Of a DNA stretch of 37,375 bases, positions 16,349 to 23,968 are shown one piece after another. The notes beneath the pieces are model-generated. The model worked only from the letters and a program-made list of their open reading frames with translations. It ran no database searches and was not told the DNA's origin. Where the stretch lies: contig NZ_CALFBQ010000032.1 in assembly GCF_937951745.1 (NCBI RefSeq), positions 1-37,375 on the forward strand. The letters are read 5' to 3'. Each line of letters starts with the position of its first letter. The stretch's first letter is position 1. Origin of the DNA: an uncultured Chloroflexus sp. Lineage in GTDB: Bacteria; Chloroflexota; Chloroflexia; Chloroflexales; Chloroflexaceae. A program made the translations under genes and the position numbers.

Positions 16349-16382
16349 ATCGTAGGGGCGACAGTTGCTTCGCCCCTACGAT
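16349..16382. repeat. Perfect 13-bp hairpin repeat (GTAGGGGCGA type)
   Basis: ATCGTAGGGGCGA (16349-16361) pairs with TCGCCCCTACGAT (16370-16382), with an 8-base loop. It fills the space just upstream of the ParB-like/USP start and downstream of nuoM (36 bases past the stop). It may terminate nuoM and also occupies the -35 region of the next gene. The sequence is typical of dispersed intergenic repeats. Confidence 0.6.
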
Positions 16383-16417
16383 GATCAGCGGTATCTCGGT
16401 TAAGAAGCAAACCTCAT

Positions 16418-18019
16418 TTACCGCCATCCGTTCAACTGTGTCGCCGCCTGTACCGCCGGCGTGAGCGCATCGACCAAACCTTGCACCGAGCCAGTGGTGC
16501 CGCTCAGCAGCAGATTGGGGAACAGACCCAGCACAATCATCACCGCCGCCAGCGTGCCAAGCGCCAACAGTTCACGCCGCTTCAGATCGGGCAAATCGAG
16601 GTTCGCCGTATTCCGCACTTCACCCATAAAGCCCAAGTGGAACAGGCGCAACGCATACACGGCAGCCAGAATGATCCCGATAACCGCGCCCAAGGCGAAA
16701 GGCCAACCCAGCAACGGCGAGGTGAAGATGCCTTGTAACATCGTAAACTCACCGACGAAACCGCTCAGGCCGGGCAAACCCGCCAGCGCCAGCAAGGTCA
16801 GCAGCGTCAGTCCGGCGTACACCGGCGTCACGCTCCACAATCCGCCGAATGAGCCAAGCTCGCGACTCTCGCGACGCTCTTCGATGACAGCCACGATGAG
16901 CAGCAACGCTGCCATAATCACGCCGTGACCCACCATCTGCAACAACGCGCCATTGATACCCATCGTATTGAGGGTCATCACCCCGAGCGCAATAAAGTTC
17001 ATGTGGCTGATCGAAGCATACGCGATCATGCGCTGCATATCTCGTTGGGTAAAGGCGATCAACGCACCGTAGATGATGCCGATCACGGCCAGCACAGCGA
17101 TGGCCGGTGCAGCCCATGAGGCCACTTCGGGGAAGAGCGTCAGGTTGAAGCGGATCAGGCCATACACGCCAAATTTGGCCATCAACCCGGCTAGCACAAT
17201 CGCGACCGGCGTGGGGGCGACGCTATAAGCATCAGGCAACCACGTGTGGAACGGCCAGAGCGCCAATTTGATCGCGAAGGCGGCGAAGAAAGCGCCGAAC
17301 AGCAGACGGGCCACGAGCGGATCGAGCGTAAAGATGCCGGACCGCATATCGGCAACAATTTGATTGAGCGCAAAGGTCCCGACAAAGCCCGGCTCGATGG
17401 TGGCAACAGCATTACGGTGCAGAATATGCAGCCCGATCATGGCGAACAGCATTAACAGCGAACCGCCAAAAGTGTAGAGGAAGAGCTTCAAGGCTGCTGA
17501 TGCACGCCCATGGCTGCCCCACATCCCGACGAGGAAGACCATCGGCAGCAACGCCAACTCGTAGAAGACGTAGAAGAGCAGCATGTCTTGGGCTAGAAAG
17601 ACGCCGAGGAACGCTGTCTCGGCTAGCAGCAACAGCGCCAACAAGAGACGCGGATTGCGCGTCTGCCGCTGCCATGTCGCTGCAATGGCAAATGGAGCGA
17701 GAAATGTCGTCAAACCCACCAGCCACAAATTGATGCCATCAACGCCAATCAGGTAGCTAGCGCCAACAGCAGGCAACCACGCTCCTGAGTCGACAAATTG
17801 CAGCGGCGGGCCAATCACTAGTCCAGAAGTAGGGCCGTAGGGGCCTGTGTAGAACAGACCGATGACTGTTCCAGCAATGATTAATGTCGCCATCGCCACA
17901 CCCATCGCCGTCCAGCGGTACAGCGCGGGGCGACCACGCGGCTGCAACAGAATAATGAGCGAGCCGAGCGCTGGCAGCCAGAGCATCAGTGAGAGGATGG
18001 GTAAGCCGAGCAGGTTCAT
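16418..18019 (-). CDS. nuoM: NADH-quinone oxidoreductase subunit M (antiporter-like)
   Basis: The 533-residue protein has about fourteen transmembrane helices and the proton-pumping antiporter signatures of complex I subunit M. YVFYELALLPMVFLVGMWG carries the essential helix-5 Glu. FAIKLALWPFHTWLPDAY gives the helix-7 Lys. LAGLMAKFGVYGLIRF gives the helix-8 Lys, and IAYASISHMNFIALG follows. I choose the ATG at 18019 because AAGAAGG lies about 9 bases upstream and MNLLGLPILSLMLWLPALG is the usual opening; a longer reading from 18085 adds non-family residues. No other nuo gene is present on either side, which is unusual, since nuoM normally sits between nuoL and nuoN. A perfect dyad lies 50 bases upstream. 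Confidence 0.92.
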   Translation of the reverse strand: MNLLGLPILSLMLWLPALGSLIILLQPRGRPALYRWTAMGVAMATLIIAGTVIGLFYTGPYGPTSGLVIGPPLQFVDSGAWLPAVGASYLIGVDGINLWLVGLTTFLAPFAIAATWQRQTRNPRLLLALLLLAETAFLGVFLAQDMLLFYVFYELALLPMVFLVGMWGSHGRASAALKLFLYTFGGSLLMLFAMIGLHILHRNAVATIEPGFVGTFALNQIVADMRSGIFTLDPLVARLLFGAFFAAFAIKLALWPFHTWLPDAYSVAPTPVAIVLAGLMAKFGVYGLIRFNLTLFPEVASWAAPAIAVLAVIGIIYGALIAFTQRDMQRMIAYASISHMNFIALGVMTLNTMGINGALLQMVGHGVIMAALLLIVAVIEERRESRELGSFGGLWSVTPVYAGLTLLTLLALAGLPGLSGFVGEFTMLQGIFTSPLLGWPFALGAVIGIILAAVYALRLFHLGFMGEVRNTANLDLPDLKRRELLALGTLAAVMIVLGLFPNLLLSGTTGSVQGLVDALTPAVQAATQLNGWR

Positions 18020-18068
18020 GGCGCTAAACCTTCTTTCGTTTGCGGTAAAGACGACAACAGCCATCAAC

Positions 18069-18085
18069 GTGACACATCGTGTCAC
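18069..18085. promoter_or_regulatory. Perfect dyad GTGACAC-ATC-GTGTCAC upstream of nuoM
   Basis: The 17-base perfect inverted repeat sits 50 bases before the nuoM ATG, in a position suited to an operator. Its GTGAC half-sites recall the CRP/FNR superfamily but the spacing differs from classical sites. The regulator is unknown. Confidence 0.45.
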
Positions 18086-18248
18086 TCGTTTCTAGCGAAC
18101 GTGGCCTCGTTAACTCTGTGACGACTTTGTCAGGATAGATACTGGTATGGCCGGCGGCAAGGTGATACGTTGTTCTAAGCAGTGTTTATTGGCCTGTTCT
18201 GTGGGCTTGTTCTTGCCGGGCCATCACAGCGTTCGGTGAGCGCTTACC

Positions 18249-18268
18249 TTTGTGATAAAACTCACGTT
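18249..18268. promoter_or_regulatory. CRP/FNR-like site 1
   Basis: TTTGTGA-N6-TCACGTT matches the TGTGA-N6-TCACA arrangement of CRP-type regulators, with complete GTGA/TCAC cores. It lies 230 bases from nuoM and about 400 from tatD. Assignment is by pattern only. Confidence 0.4.
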
Positions 18269-18341
18269 TACATCACCCCTAATGTTATAGCCCGATCCCG
18301 TTTTCTTGTCAACTGCTAAATCTTCCAGTTTTTTACGGATG

Positions 18342-18361
18342 TTTGTGAAAAAAGTTACAAA
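18342..18361. promoter_or_regulatory. CRP/FNR-like site 2
   Basis: TTTGTGA-N6-TTACAAA is a 20-base near-perfect dyad with one mismatch between arms. It shares its left arm and spacing with the site at 18249-18268, which makes a common regulator plausible. The target gene is unclear. Confidence 0.45.
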
Positions 18362-18592
18362 TCATCGCAAAAGGTTTCAACGGCTCAATCATTTGTGGGG
18401 TGTGTCACGCGATTTGTTGCGCTGTCATGCATGGTAGTCAAAGCCGGTGCTCTGCTCTGCGGTTCGGGCGAGGATATGCGTTGCGCCGGCATGCCGTATG
18501 TGCCGGCGTTTATTCTGTCAGCGCGGCTGATCTGGATTGTGATGCTTGCGCAGAGCGGGAATGTAAATGGCGCTCTTGTTTAGATTGGTTGA

Positions 18593-18622
18593 TTGTCATC
18601 TTATGATTGACGTGGGTATAAT
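18593..18622 (+). promoter_or_regulatory. Sigma-70-type promoter upstream of tatD
   Basis: TTGTCA (18593-18598) and TATAAT (18617-18622) are separated by 18 bases. Transcription would begin near 18629 and leave about 42 bases before the tatD ATG at 18671. Confidence 0.6.
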
Positions 18623-18647
18623 ACGCCTGACTCGATGAGGGCATCTG

Positions 18648-18656
18648 TGCTACAAT
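18648..18656 (+). promoter_or_regulatory. Second, start-proximal tatD promoter candidate
   Basis: TGC-TACAAT is an extended -10 box with transcription expected near 18663, only about 8 bases before the chosen ATG. If used, it would give a very short leader. It may be fortuitous given the stronger promoter upstream. Confidence 0.35.
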
Positions 18657-18670
18657 GGGGTGGAATGCCT

Positions 18671-19471
18671 ATGAATACTCCTGTTCGCCTAATTGATACT
18701 CATCTCCACCTCGCCTCGGTGCAATTCGATGGCGATCGCAGTGAAGTTGTTGCGCGTGCGTTTAATGCCGGAATTGTAGCGCTGATTGAAATTGGCTACG
18801 ATTTGGCTTCCAGCCACGCTGCGGTCGCGTTAGCGAATGCCCATCCGGCCATCTTTGCGGTGGTTGGTATTCAGCCAAATCATTTGCACGATTTACCAGC
18901 CGATTGGATCGAACAGGTTCGCGCCTTAGCCTCCCATCCGAAGGTGGTGGCGATCGGCGAGATTGGGCTTGATTACTACTGGATGAAGTCACCGCCGAGC
19001 GAACAAGAAGCGGCGTTTCGCACCCAACTGGCGTTGGCCGATGAGCTTGGCTTGCCGGTAGTCATCCATTCCCGCGATGCGATGGCCGAGACGATTGCCG
19101 TGCTCCGTGATGCAGCGCGCAGGCCGGGAGTGATGCACTCGTTTTCCGCCGATTGGGCGGCAGCGCAGGCATGTCTTGAATTGGGATTTTACCTCTCGTT
19201 TTCAGGGCCGCTCACCTTTCCAAAATCCACTGCCTTACACGAGGTCGCCCGCAAAGCGCCGTCTGATCGCATCCTGATCGAGACCGACAGCCCATATCTC
19301 AGCCCGCATCCACACCGTGGCCAACGCAATGAACCAAGCCGTCTGATCTATATCGGGCAGAAGCTGGCCGAGTTGCGCGCGCAGTCATTGGCCGAGCTGG
19401 CCCCTCGGCTTTGGCAGAATGCGCTCAATGCCTTCCCTCGTTTAGCCGCGGCGCTAGGAGAAGGGAAATAA
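18671..19471 (+). CDS. tatD: TatD-family metal-dependent DNase/hydrolase
   Basis: The 266-residue protein is a TIM-barrel amidohydrolase. It shows LIDTHLHL with metal-binding His11 and His13, IGEIGLDYYW (the barrel Glu), PVVIHSRDA (His), and LIETDSPYLSPHPHRGQRNE near the C-terminus with the conserved Asp. The usual HCFSG is MHSFSADW here. Relatives remove nucleotides from the 3' end of DNA or act in D-tyrosyl-tRNA and DNA turnover; the physiological substrate is not certain. I chose the ATG at 18671 because GGTGGA lies 8 bases upstream and MNTPVRLIDTHLH fits family starts. Earlier in-frame ATGs at 18635 and 18665 lack a ribosome site or good spacing. Confidence 0.92.
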   Translation: MNTPVRLIDTHLHLASVQFDGDRSEVVARAFNAGIVALIEIGYDLASSHAAVALANAHPAIFAVVGIQPNHLHDLPADWIEQVRALASHPKVVAIGEIGLDYYWMKSPPSEQEAAFRTQLALADELGLPVVIHSRDAMAETIAVLRDAARRPGVMHSFSADWAAAQACLELGFYLSFSGPLTFPKSTALHEVARKAPSDRILIETDSPYLSPHPHRGQRNEPSRLIYIGQKLAELRAQSLAELAPRLWQNALNAFPRLAAALGEGK

Positions 19472-19480
19472 GCGTCTAAT

Positions 19481-19576
19481 CGGGCAGCGCGAGGCTCTGT
19501 GGCTGGCGCGGGGGCGGGTTCGGCTCGCTGCTCTAACGCGGTAAGTATCTGACCGGGCAGCGCGAGGCTCTGCCCG
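19481..19576. repeat. 19-bp direct repeat, second copy in a hairpin
   Basis: CGGGCAGCGCGAGGCTCTG occurs at 19481-19499 and again at 19554-19572. The second copy continues to CCCG and so forms a CGGGCAG/CTGCCCG stem (19554-19576). The flanks before each copy are also similar. The pair fills the short tatD/transglutaminase gap and is probably repeat debris from another dispersed family. Confidence 0.7.
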
Positions 19577-19598
19577 TACATGGGGTAAAGGCTTGTTT

Positions 19599-21971
19599 AT
19601 GGCCAAGTCTTCATTTGCAGAGTCGTCGTCTCGTTTCCCGAATCTTTGGTGGTTAGCGCCGGGGGTCATACTGGTCTTCCTGATGACCGGCGCGGTGGTC
19701 CGCAGCTTGGCCGAGTCGGGCTGGGCGAGCGGATTGTCGATCTTGCCGGCAGTGTCTGGTATGGCGATGGTAGTTGGCGTGGCGCTGGCCATTTGGCCAC
19801 GTTTGAACCGTTGGGCGGCCCATGGGTTGTCGCTAGTGCTGGCGTGGGTATGGATCGTGCAGCAGATTGGGCCATTGCTGGACAACCGGCTGCTGAGCTG
19901 GCGCGATTGGGCGGTCGAGTTGACGATCCGCGCGCTCGCGTGGGTGCGGGTGCTGGCGAGCGGCGGGCGTGGTGAAGATATTGTGTTGTTTGTGTTGGCG
20001 TTGGCAGCCCTGTGTTGGTGGCTCGCTTATGCGACGGTATGGGCGGTGGTTCGCCAGCATCAGCCATGGCTGATGATGATTGCCAATGGCTCGGTCTTGC
20101 TGGTCAATTACACTTACGTCCTTCCCAAGCCTGATCTCGAAGCGATGGTGTTTATTGCCAGCGCCTTACTGTTGTTAGTCTATCATCACGTGATGCAACG
20201 CCGGGCAGCGTGGGAAACGCAGCAAATCAGTTACCCTGATCTTTTACCGTTGCGCGCAATGTGGGCCGCCACTGTGGTAGGGGTAGCGCTAATCGCGATT
20301 ACAGCCTTCTTACCTGCACAGATAACCGCCGAACGCGCCTTGCAGACGTGGGAAGCGTTGCGGGCGCCGTTTCGGGCGGCGCGGGCAGCGTGGGAAGATG
20401 CCTTTAGTACGATTAATGCCCCTCCCGGTGCCGGCAGTATCTCGTTTACGGCACGGGTGGCACCCCTAGGCGGTTCGCGTTCGCTCGGTTTTGATGAGGT
20501 GATGAGGGTGCGTTCGGCGCATCTTGATTATTGGCGCGCTGTCGCTTTCGATCGCTATGATGGTTCTGGTTGGCTTAATACAACCGGTGAACTGGCACGG
20601 GCGGCGTTGGGGGTAGCAGTGGCCGAACAGGCACGTACTCCGCTGGCCGCCGGGGAAACGATCCCGCTGACCGACCGGCGGGCGCGGCAGGTGATGACTC
20701 AGACGATCACCTTAGCCCAAGATCGGAACGATAATCTGCTGATCGTGGGGGGGGCGCCAATCCAGTTTAGCCTCCCAGCTAATCTCGAACACGTTATGAT
20801 CCGTGCTGACACTGGCGGTATTTTGCCGATCTACGATGATTTGGCGTTGGTCACTGCCACAACCCCATTATTAGCCGGCACGACCTATACAGTAACGGCA
20901 TTAGTCTCGTTAGCTGATGTGCAGACATTGCGCAATGCCGGAACCGATTATCCGCAGTGGGTGCGCGAACGTTACCTGCAATTGCCGGCCAATCTACCGG
21001 CGCGAGTGCGGGCGGAAGCGGCGCGGGTGATCGCGGCTGCGAATGCTGAAACTCCGTACGATCAGGCGATTGCTATCCAAGAGTATCTCCGCCGGCTGAC
21101 CTATAGTGAAGATATTCCGCCACCACCGAGCAATGCCGACCTAGTTGATTGGTTCTTGTTTGAACAACAAGCTGGTTATTGCGATTATTTCGCGTCAGCG
21201 ATGGTTGTGATGCTGCGTTCGGTAGGGGTGCCGGCGCGGTGGGTGCGCGGTTATGCTAGCGGCGATTTCGATCCCGAAGAGGGTGTCTACGTCGTGCGTG
21301 AACATGTAGCCCATAGCTGGCCGGAAGTCTATTTTCCCGGCGTCGGCTGGGAACGGTTCGAGCCGACGGCGGCGAGTTATACGTCGGCACCGCAGCGGCC
21401 GTTGCAAGCGGTCTTCGGCGAAGAGTTAGAGGATGCTGCCAGTAGTGCGAGCGGCGGGGGTCTCAATCCCGGCCGGTTTGAAGAGCTAGAAGATGAGTTG
21501 TCGGCAAGTGGCGTCAGCAGCGGTGCGGCAAGCGTGCCATCAGCAGCGGTGCGTAATCCGGGGGGGAGCAGTGGTGAATGGTTCGGCTGGTTGCTGGCAG
21601 TGCTCGCCGTTCCGGCTAGTGTCGGGCTAGCGTTGCTCGGTGGCTATTGGTGGCTTGGGCGTGAATTGCGGGGGTTGCGATTGGCTGCGGCAGCGTATGC
21701 CGAAATGAGCTGGCTGGCGGCGCTCGCCGGTCTTGCCCAGCAGAGTTGGGAAACGCCGCTCGAATATGCCCATCGCTTGGTGGCGGCTTTGCCGGAGCAT
21801 GCCGTAACGATTCACGGCATCACTGCGGCCTATGTTGGTGAACGCTACCGGCGTGGGGCAGTCGTGCGGGTACCGCCGGAAGCGGCGCGCCAATTGTTGC
21901 GGCGAGCATTGCTGCGCTATGCGGTGCGCCAAGCGGTACAGCGCGTATGGTCGCCAGTGCGAGTGCGCTAG
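19599..21971 (+). CDS. TgpA-like membrane transglutaminase/protease
   Basis: The 790-residue protein has about six N-terminal transmembrane helices (residues 15-230). A large outside part follows with the transglutaminase core: QQAGYCDYFASAMVVMLRSV with Cys528, VPARWVRGYASGDF, and EHVAHSWPEVYFPGVGWERF with His572. The third triad position is Glu588 in FEPT rather than the textbook Asp. A low-complexity Ser/Gly linker (about 600-655), another helix (WLLAVLAVPASVGLALLGGY) and a C-terminal DUF4129-like tail (WETPLEYAHRLVAALP) complete the family architecture. The start ATG follows AAAGG by 7 bases; a TTG two codons earlier is too close. The role is probably in envelope protein or peptidoglycan processing. 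In many bacteria it accompanies MoxR and DUF58 genes, which are absent here. Confidence 0.9.
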   Translation: MAKSSFAESSSRFPNLWWLAPGVILVFLMTGAVVRSLAESGWASGLSILPAVSGMAMVVGVALAIWPRLNRWAAHGLSLVLAWVWIVQQIGPLLDNRLLSWRDWAVELTIRALAWVRVLASGGRGEDIVLFVLALAALCWWLAYATVWAVVRQHQPWLMMIANGSVLLVNYTYVLPKPDLEAMVFIASALLLLVYHHVMQRRAAWETQQISYPDLLPLRAMWAATVVGVALIAITAFLPAQITAERALQTWEALRAPFRAARAAWEDAFSTINAPPGAGSISFTARVAPLGGSRSLGFDEVMRVRSAHLDYWRAVAFDRYDGSGWLNTTGELARAALGVAVAEQARTPLAAGETIPLTDRRARQVMTQTITLAQDRNDNLLIVGGAPIQFSLPANLEHVMIRADTGGILPIYDDLALVTATTPLLAGTTYTVTALVSLADVQTLRNAGTDYPQWVRERYLQLPANLPARVRAEAARVIAAANAETPYDQAIAIQEYLRRLTYSEDIPPPPSNADLVDWFLFEQQAGYCDYFASAMVVMLRSVGVPARWVRGYASGDFDPEEGVYVVREHVAHSWPEVYFPGVGWERFEPTAASYTSAPQRPLQAVFGEELEDAASSASGGGLNPGRFEELEDELSASGVSSGAASVPSAAVRNPGGSSGEWFGWLLAVLAVPASVGLALLGGYWWLGRELRGLRLAAAAYAEMSWLAALAGLAQQSWETPLEYAHRLVAALPEHAVTIHGITAAYVGERYRRGAVVRVPPEAARQLLRRALLRYAVRQAVQRVWSPVRVR

Positions 21972-22018
21972 GGTTGGCAGGTAGGGATGTATGAGTGGGT
22001 GAAGTTGCGCGCGATCCG

Positions 22019-22096
22019 TGTCTCATACCGAGCTGAGCGAAGCAATCCCCTGCTTCCCGATGTTCATTGTGAGTCGCCGGAAGCGGTGAAGTAAGC
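22019..22096. repeat. Two degenerate end fragments of the palindromic element
   Basis: At 22019-22053 the sequence runs TGTCTCATACCGAG, then AGCGAAGCAATCCCCTG. At 22063-22096 it runs TTCATTGTGAGTCGCC, then GGAAGCGGTGAAGTAAGC. Both follow the arm of the element at 30537-30658 (TGTCATTGCGAGCCGCC, then GCGGCGAAGCAATC) in the same orientation, with scattered changes. They look like older, single-arm insertions. Confidence 0.6.
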
Positions 22097-22175
22097 TCGC
22101 ATGAGCGTAAGGAAATTGTTGCGGGCGGTTAAACTGCCAAACGTGGTGGTCGTCTGCGTTCTCGTAATAACAAAC

Positions 22176-22214
22176 AGGCAACACCCCTTTTGCCCATTGC
22201 GTGAGGTGTTGCCT
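22176..22214 (-). terminator. Intrinsic-type terminator of the cNMP-binding gene
   Basis: AGGCAACACC (22176-22185) and GGTGTTGCCT (22205-22214) form a perfect 10-bp stem. Read on the minus strand the hairpin is followed by GTTTGTTATT, a U-rich tail. It lies about 56 bases past the stop of the minus-strand operon. The 19-base loop is long for a classical terminator. Confidence 0.6.
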
Positions 22215-22269
22215 TTGCCATAATATCGGGTGCTACCCTCTCGGCTTAGCCTTCATCCCTACAGTTCGA

Positions 22270-22764
22270 TCACCGCTTCCCCAACTCTCCCTGTTGCCAG
22301 CGAATATTCCCGCGCAAGAGCAGATTTGACGACCGCAGTTTATAGGCGAGATCAGCGGCCATATTCCGCATCACCAAATAGCCGATGCGCGGATTGCGAT
22401 CGCATAAAGCGGCAAAATCGCGCTCACGGATCACAAGGAGCACGCACGGATCAACACAACTGACTGTCGCTGAACGGGTTGCGCCACCGAGCAGTACCAT
22501 CTCACCAAAACTCTGCCCACTGTAAAGCATATTAATGGTCGATGGCGCGAAGGAGCCATCGGAAGTGCGGGTATTGATGGCAATCCGGACGCATCCTTCG
22601 TGGATAATAAACAACTCGTCGCCTTCATCACCTTCGTTAAAGACGATTTGGCCGGCTCCTAGCCGGCGCACTTTACAGATAGTAGCGATCTGTAATAGTT
22701 CCTCGTCACTTAGACCGCCAAGCAGCTCAACTCGCCGCAAATTCTCGACGACACTCTTGTTCAT
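22270..22764 (-). CDS. Stand-alone cyclic-nucleotide-binding-domain protein
   Basis: The 164-residue protein consists almost entirely of a cNMP-binding beta barrel. It opens with a helix (ENLRRVELLGGLSDEELLQI), followed by GQIVFNEGDEGDELFIIHEG. The phosphate-binding cassette is FGEMVLLGGATRSATV (86-101), with Glu88 and Arg97 in place. After the C-helix it ends without the helix-turn-helix that CRP/FNR regulators carry, so it is not a DNA-binding regulator by itself. It may regulate a partner protein. It starts 30 bases after the stop of the flippase-like gene and is probably in one operon with it. A run of seven G precedes the ATG as a ribosome site. The ligand is unknown. Confidence 0.88.
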   Translation of the reverse strand: MNKSVVENLRRVELLGGLSDEELLQIATICKVRRLGAGQIVFNEGDEGDELFIIHEGCVRIAINTRTSDGSFAPSTINMLYSGQSFGEMVLLGGATRSATVSCVDPCVLLVIRERDFAALCDRNPRIGYLVMRNMAADLAYKLRSSNLLLRGNIRWQQGELGKR

Positions 22765-22794
22765 AAGCCCCCCCGATTGTGTCGCGATACCACG

Positions 22795-23841
22795 TTAATC
22801 ATGCGACGGTGCTTCGATCGGCCCAGTGCGAATCTTGCTACTGACGAGGGGGGTAACGTGCTCGTGCATCAACCAATGGTAGCATACTGCCGCCACTGGT
22901 GCAGCCAACCAGTAATTGAAGAGCCGGAAGATAATAGCTGCCGGTACCGCTGCCGGCCCTACCCCCATTTGGCTCAAGACCGCCACCAGCGCCGCTTCAA
23001 CGGTTCCCCCGCCGCCGGGCAAGACGTTGAAGGTTGATGTTACGAGCGCGACGCCAAATGCCGCCAACACCACCGCAAAGCTCACATCGGTTCCTAGCGC
23101 ATGCAACACCAGCAACATTGCCAAGCTATGGCCGCTCAGCGCTGCCAACTGAATCAGCACCAACAAAATGACATCGCGCCGGCGATGGACTAACAGGCTA
23201 CGACCGCGCGCTAAATCGGTAACAATGCGATCAATCCAAGCACTGCTTAATTGTCGCTTGAACAGACGGTTAGTAAAGCGATGGATCTTTCCCAGCCAGC
23301 GACGCAACGTCTCTTCGGGGCGGGTCAGTACAAAGATGGCAATGCCGATCACCGAAAGGCCAATCAATCCAGCAATATAGCTCGCGCCGGTTGCTTTCAA
23401 CCCGTGCCAAGCAAAGTAGGCAAGGCTGAATGAGAATATGAGCAACATTGCCACAACATAACTCAGCGTTTCGAGTGAAGCGAGAAGCGCTGACTCGCCG
23501 GCGCGAATGCCACGGCGGTTGAAATTGCTCATCAGAAAGGCATAGCTCCCAACACCGCCGGCTGGCACCGATTGGCTAATAATAATCGCGGTGAGCGCAG
23601 TCGCCCACAGACGGAGAAGATTCATCCGGTAGCCAAGTGAATGGAGCACAACATTGAAGACCTGCGCGCTCGTCAGATAGCTGAGAGCAATCAGAGCCAA
23701 CGCAGCCAATAACCAGCCCGGCTTGGCATCATTCAGTAGGCTGAATGCCTCAGCGATCCAATGTCGGTTGAGAATTGCCAATATGATAATACCGATACTG
23801 ATGACAGCACTGGTGATCAGTTTCCAGCGTTTGACGCCCAT
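22795..23841 (-). CDS. Lysylphosphatidylglycerol synthase TM-region family protein, second copy
   Basis: The 348-residue protein has about eight hydrophobic helices and family motifs: SYLTSAQVFNVVLHSLGYRM, IISQSVPAGGVGSYAFLM near residue 98, ESALLASLETLSYVVAMLL, and TSTFNVLPGGGGTVEAALVA near 275. It is clearly divergent from the 9728-10747 member (VPAGGVGSY instead of TPGKMGE), so it is not a recent duplicate. A role in flipping or transporting a lipid-linked molecule is plausible but unproven. The ATG at 23841 has GAGGA 6 bases upstream. A longer in-frame reading to 24105 would overlap the acylphosphatase and is charged low-complexity sequence, so I reject it. Confidence 0.85.
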   Translation of the reverse strand: MGVKRWKLITSAVISIGIIILAILNRHWIAEAFSLLNDAKPGWLLAALALIALSYLTSAQVFNVVLHSLGYRMNLLRLWATALTAIIISQSVPAGGVGSYAFLMSNFNRRGIRAGESALLASLETLSYVVAMLLIFSFSLAYFAWHGLKATGASYIAGLIGLSVIGIAIFVLTRPEETLRRWLGKIHRFTNRLFKRQLSSAWIDRIVTDLARGRSLLVHRRRDVILLVLIQLAALSGHSLAMLLVLHALGTDVSFAVVLAAFGVALVTSTFNVLPGGGGTVEAALVAVLSQMGVGPAAVPAAIIFRLFNYWLAAPVAAVCYHWLMHEHVTPLVSSKIRTGPIEAPSHD

Positions 23842-23903
23842 AAACGTCCTCTCGCGACGAGGCGAATCGGTTGGCTGGCCAACAGAAGGTGAAGGGGGCG
23901 GTG

Positions 23904-23955
23904 GCAAGTAAGCGGGATGGTGCGATTTTTTCGTCGCAGATCCTCGCTTACTTGC
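23904..23955. promoter_or_regulatory. Long structured hairpin between acylphosphatase and flippase-like genes
   Basis: GCAAGTAAGCG (23904-23914) and CGCTTACTTGC (23945-23955) pair perfectly over 11 bp. Inside, GGAT/ATCC and TGCGA/TCGCA pair around TTTTTTCG, so almost all 52 bases fold. It lies 13 bases after the acylphosphatase stop and 63 bases before the next ATG. It could act as an attenuator, a processing site or a repeat. On the minus strand no T-run follows, so a simple intrinsic terminator is less likely. Confidence 0.6.
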
Positions 23956-23968
23956 GTGGTGGCGCTCT

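Larger units (their letters stand above)
18020..18670. other. 651-base divergent spacer between nuoM and tatD
   Basis: No convincing gene is present. The gap holds one perfect dyad near nuoM, two CRP/FNR-type 20-mers, a GC-rich hairpin at 18484-18508 (CGCCGGCA/TGCCGGCG followed by TTTATT) and two tatD promoter candidates, each listed below. A/T-rich stretches around 18290-18370 stand out from the GC-rich surroundings and suit a promoter zone. A small RNA is possible but I cannot support one. Confidence 0.5.
21972..22269. other. Non-coding spacer with repeat fragments and a hairpin
   Basis: The 298-base gap separates the convergent transglutaminase and cNMP-binding genes. It contains two end-like fragments of the palindromic element (22019-22053 and 22063-22096), a weak relative of the GCGGCAG hairpins around 22118, and the hairpin at 22176-22214. 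No coding remnant was recognised. Confidence 0.55.

Noticed and set aside
18395-18583. 62-codon plus-strand frame in the nuoM/tatD spacer
   Set aside because: No ribosome site, a hairpin lies inside it, and the translation resembles no protein I know.
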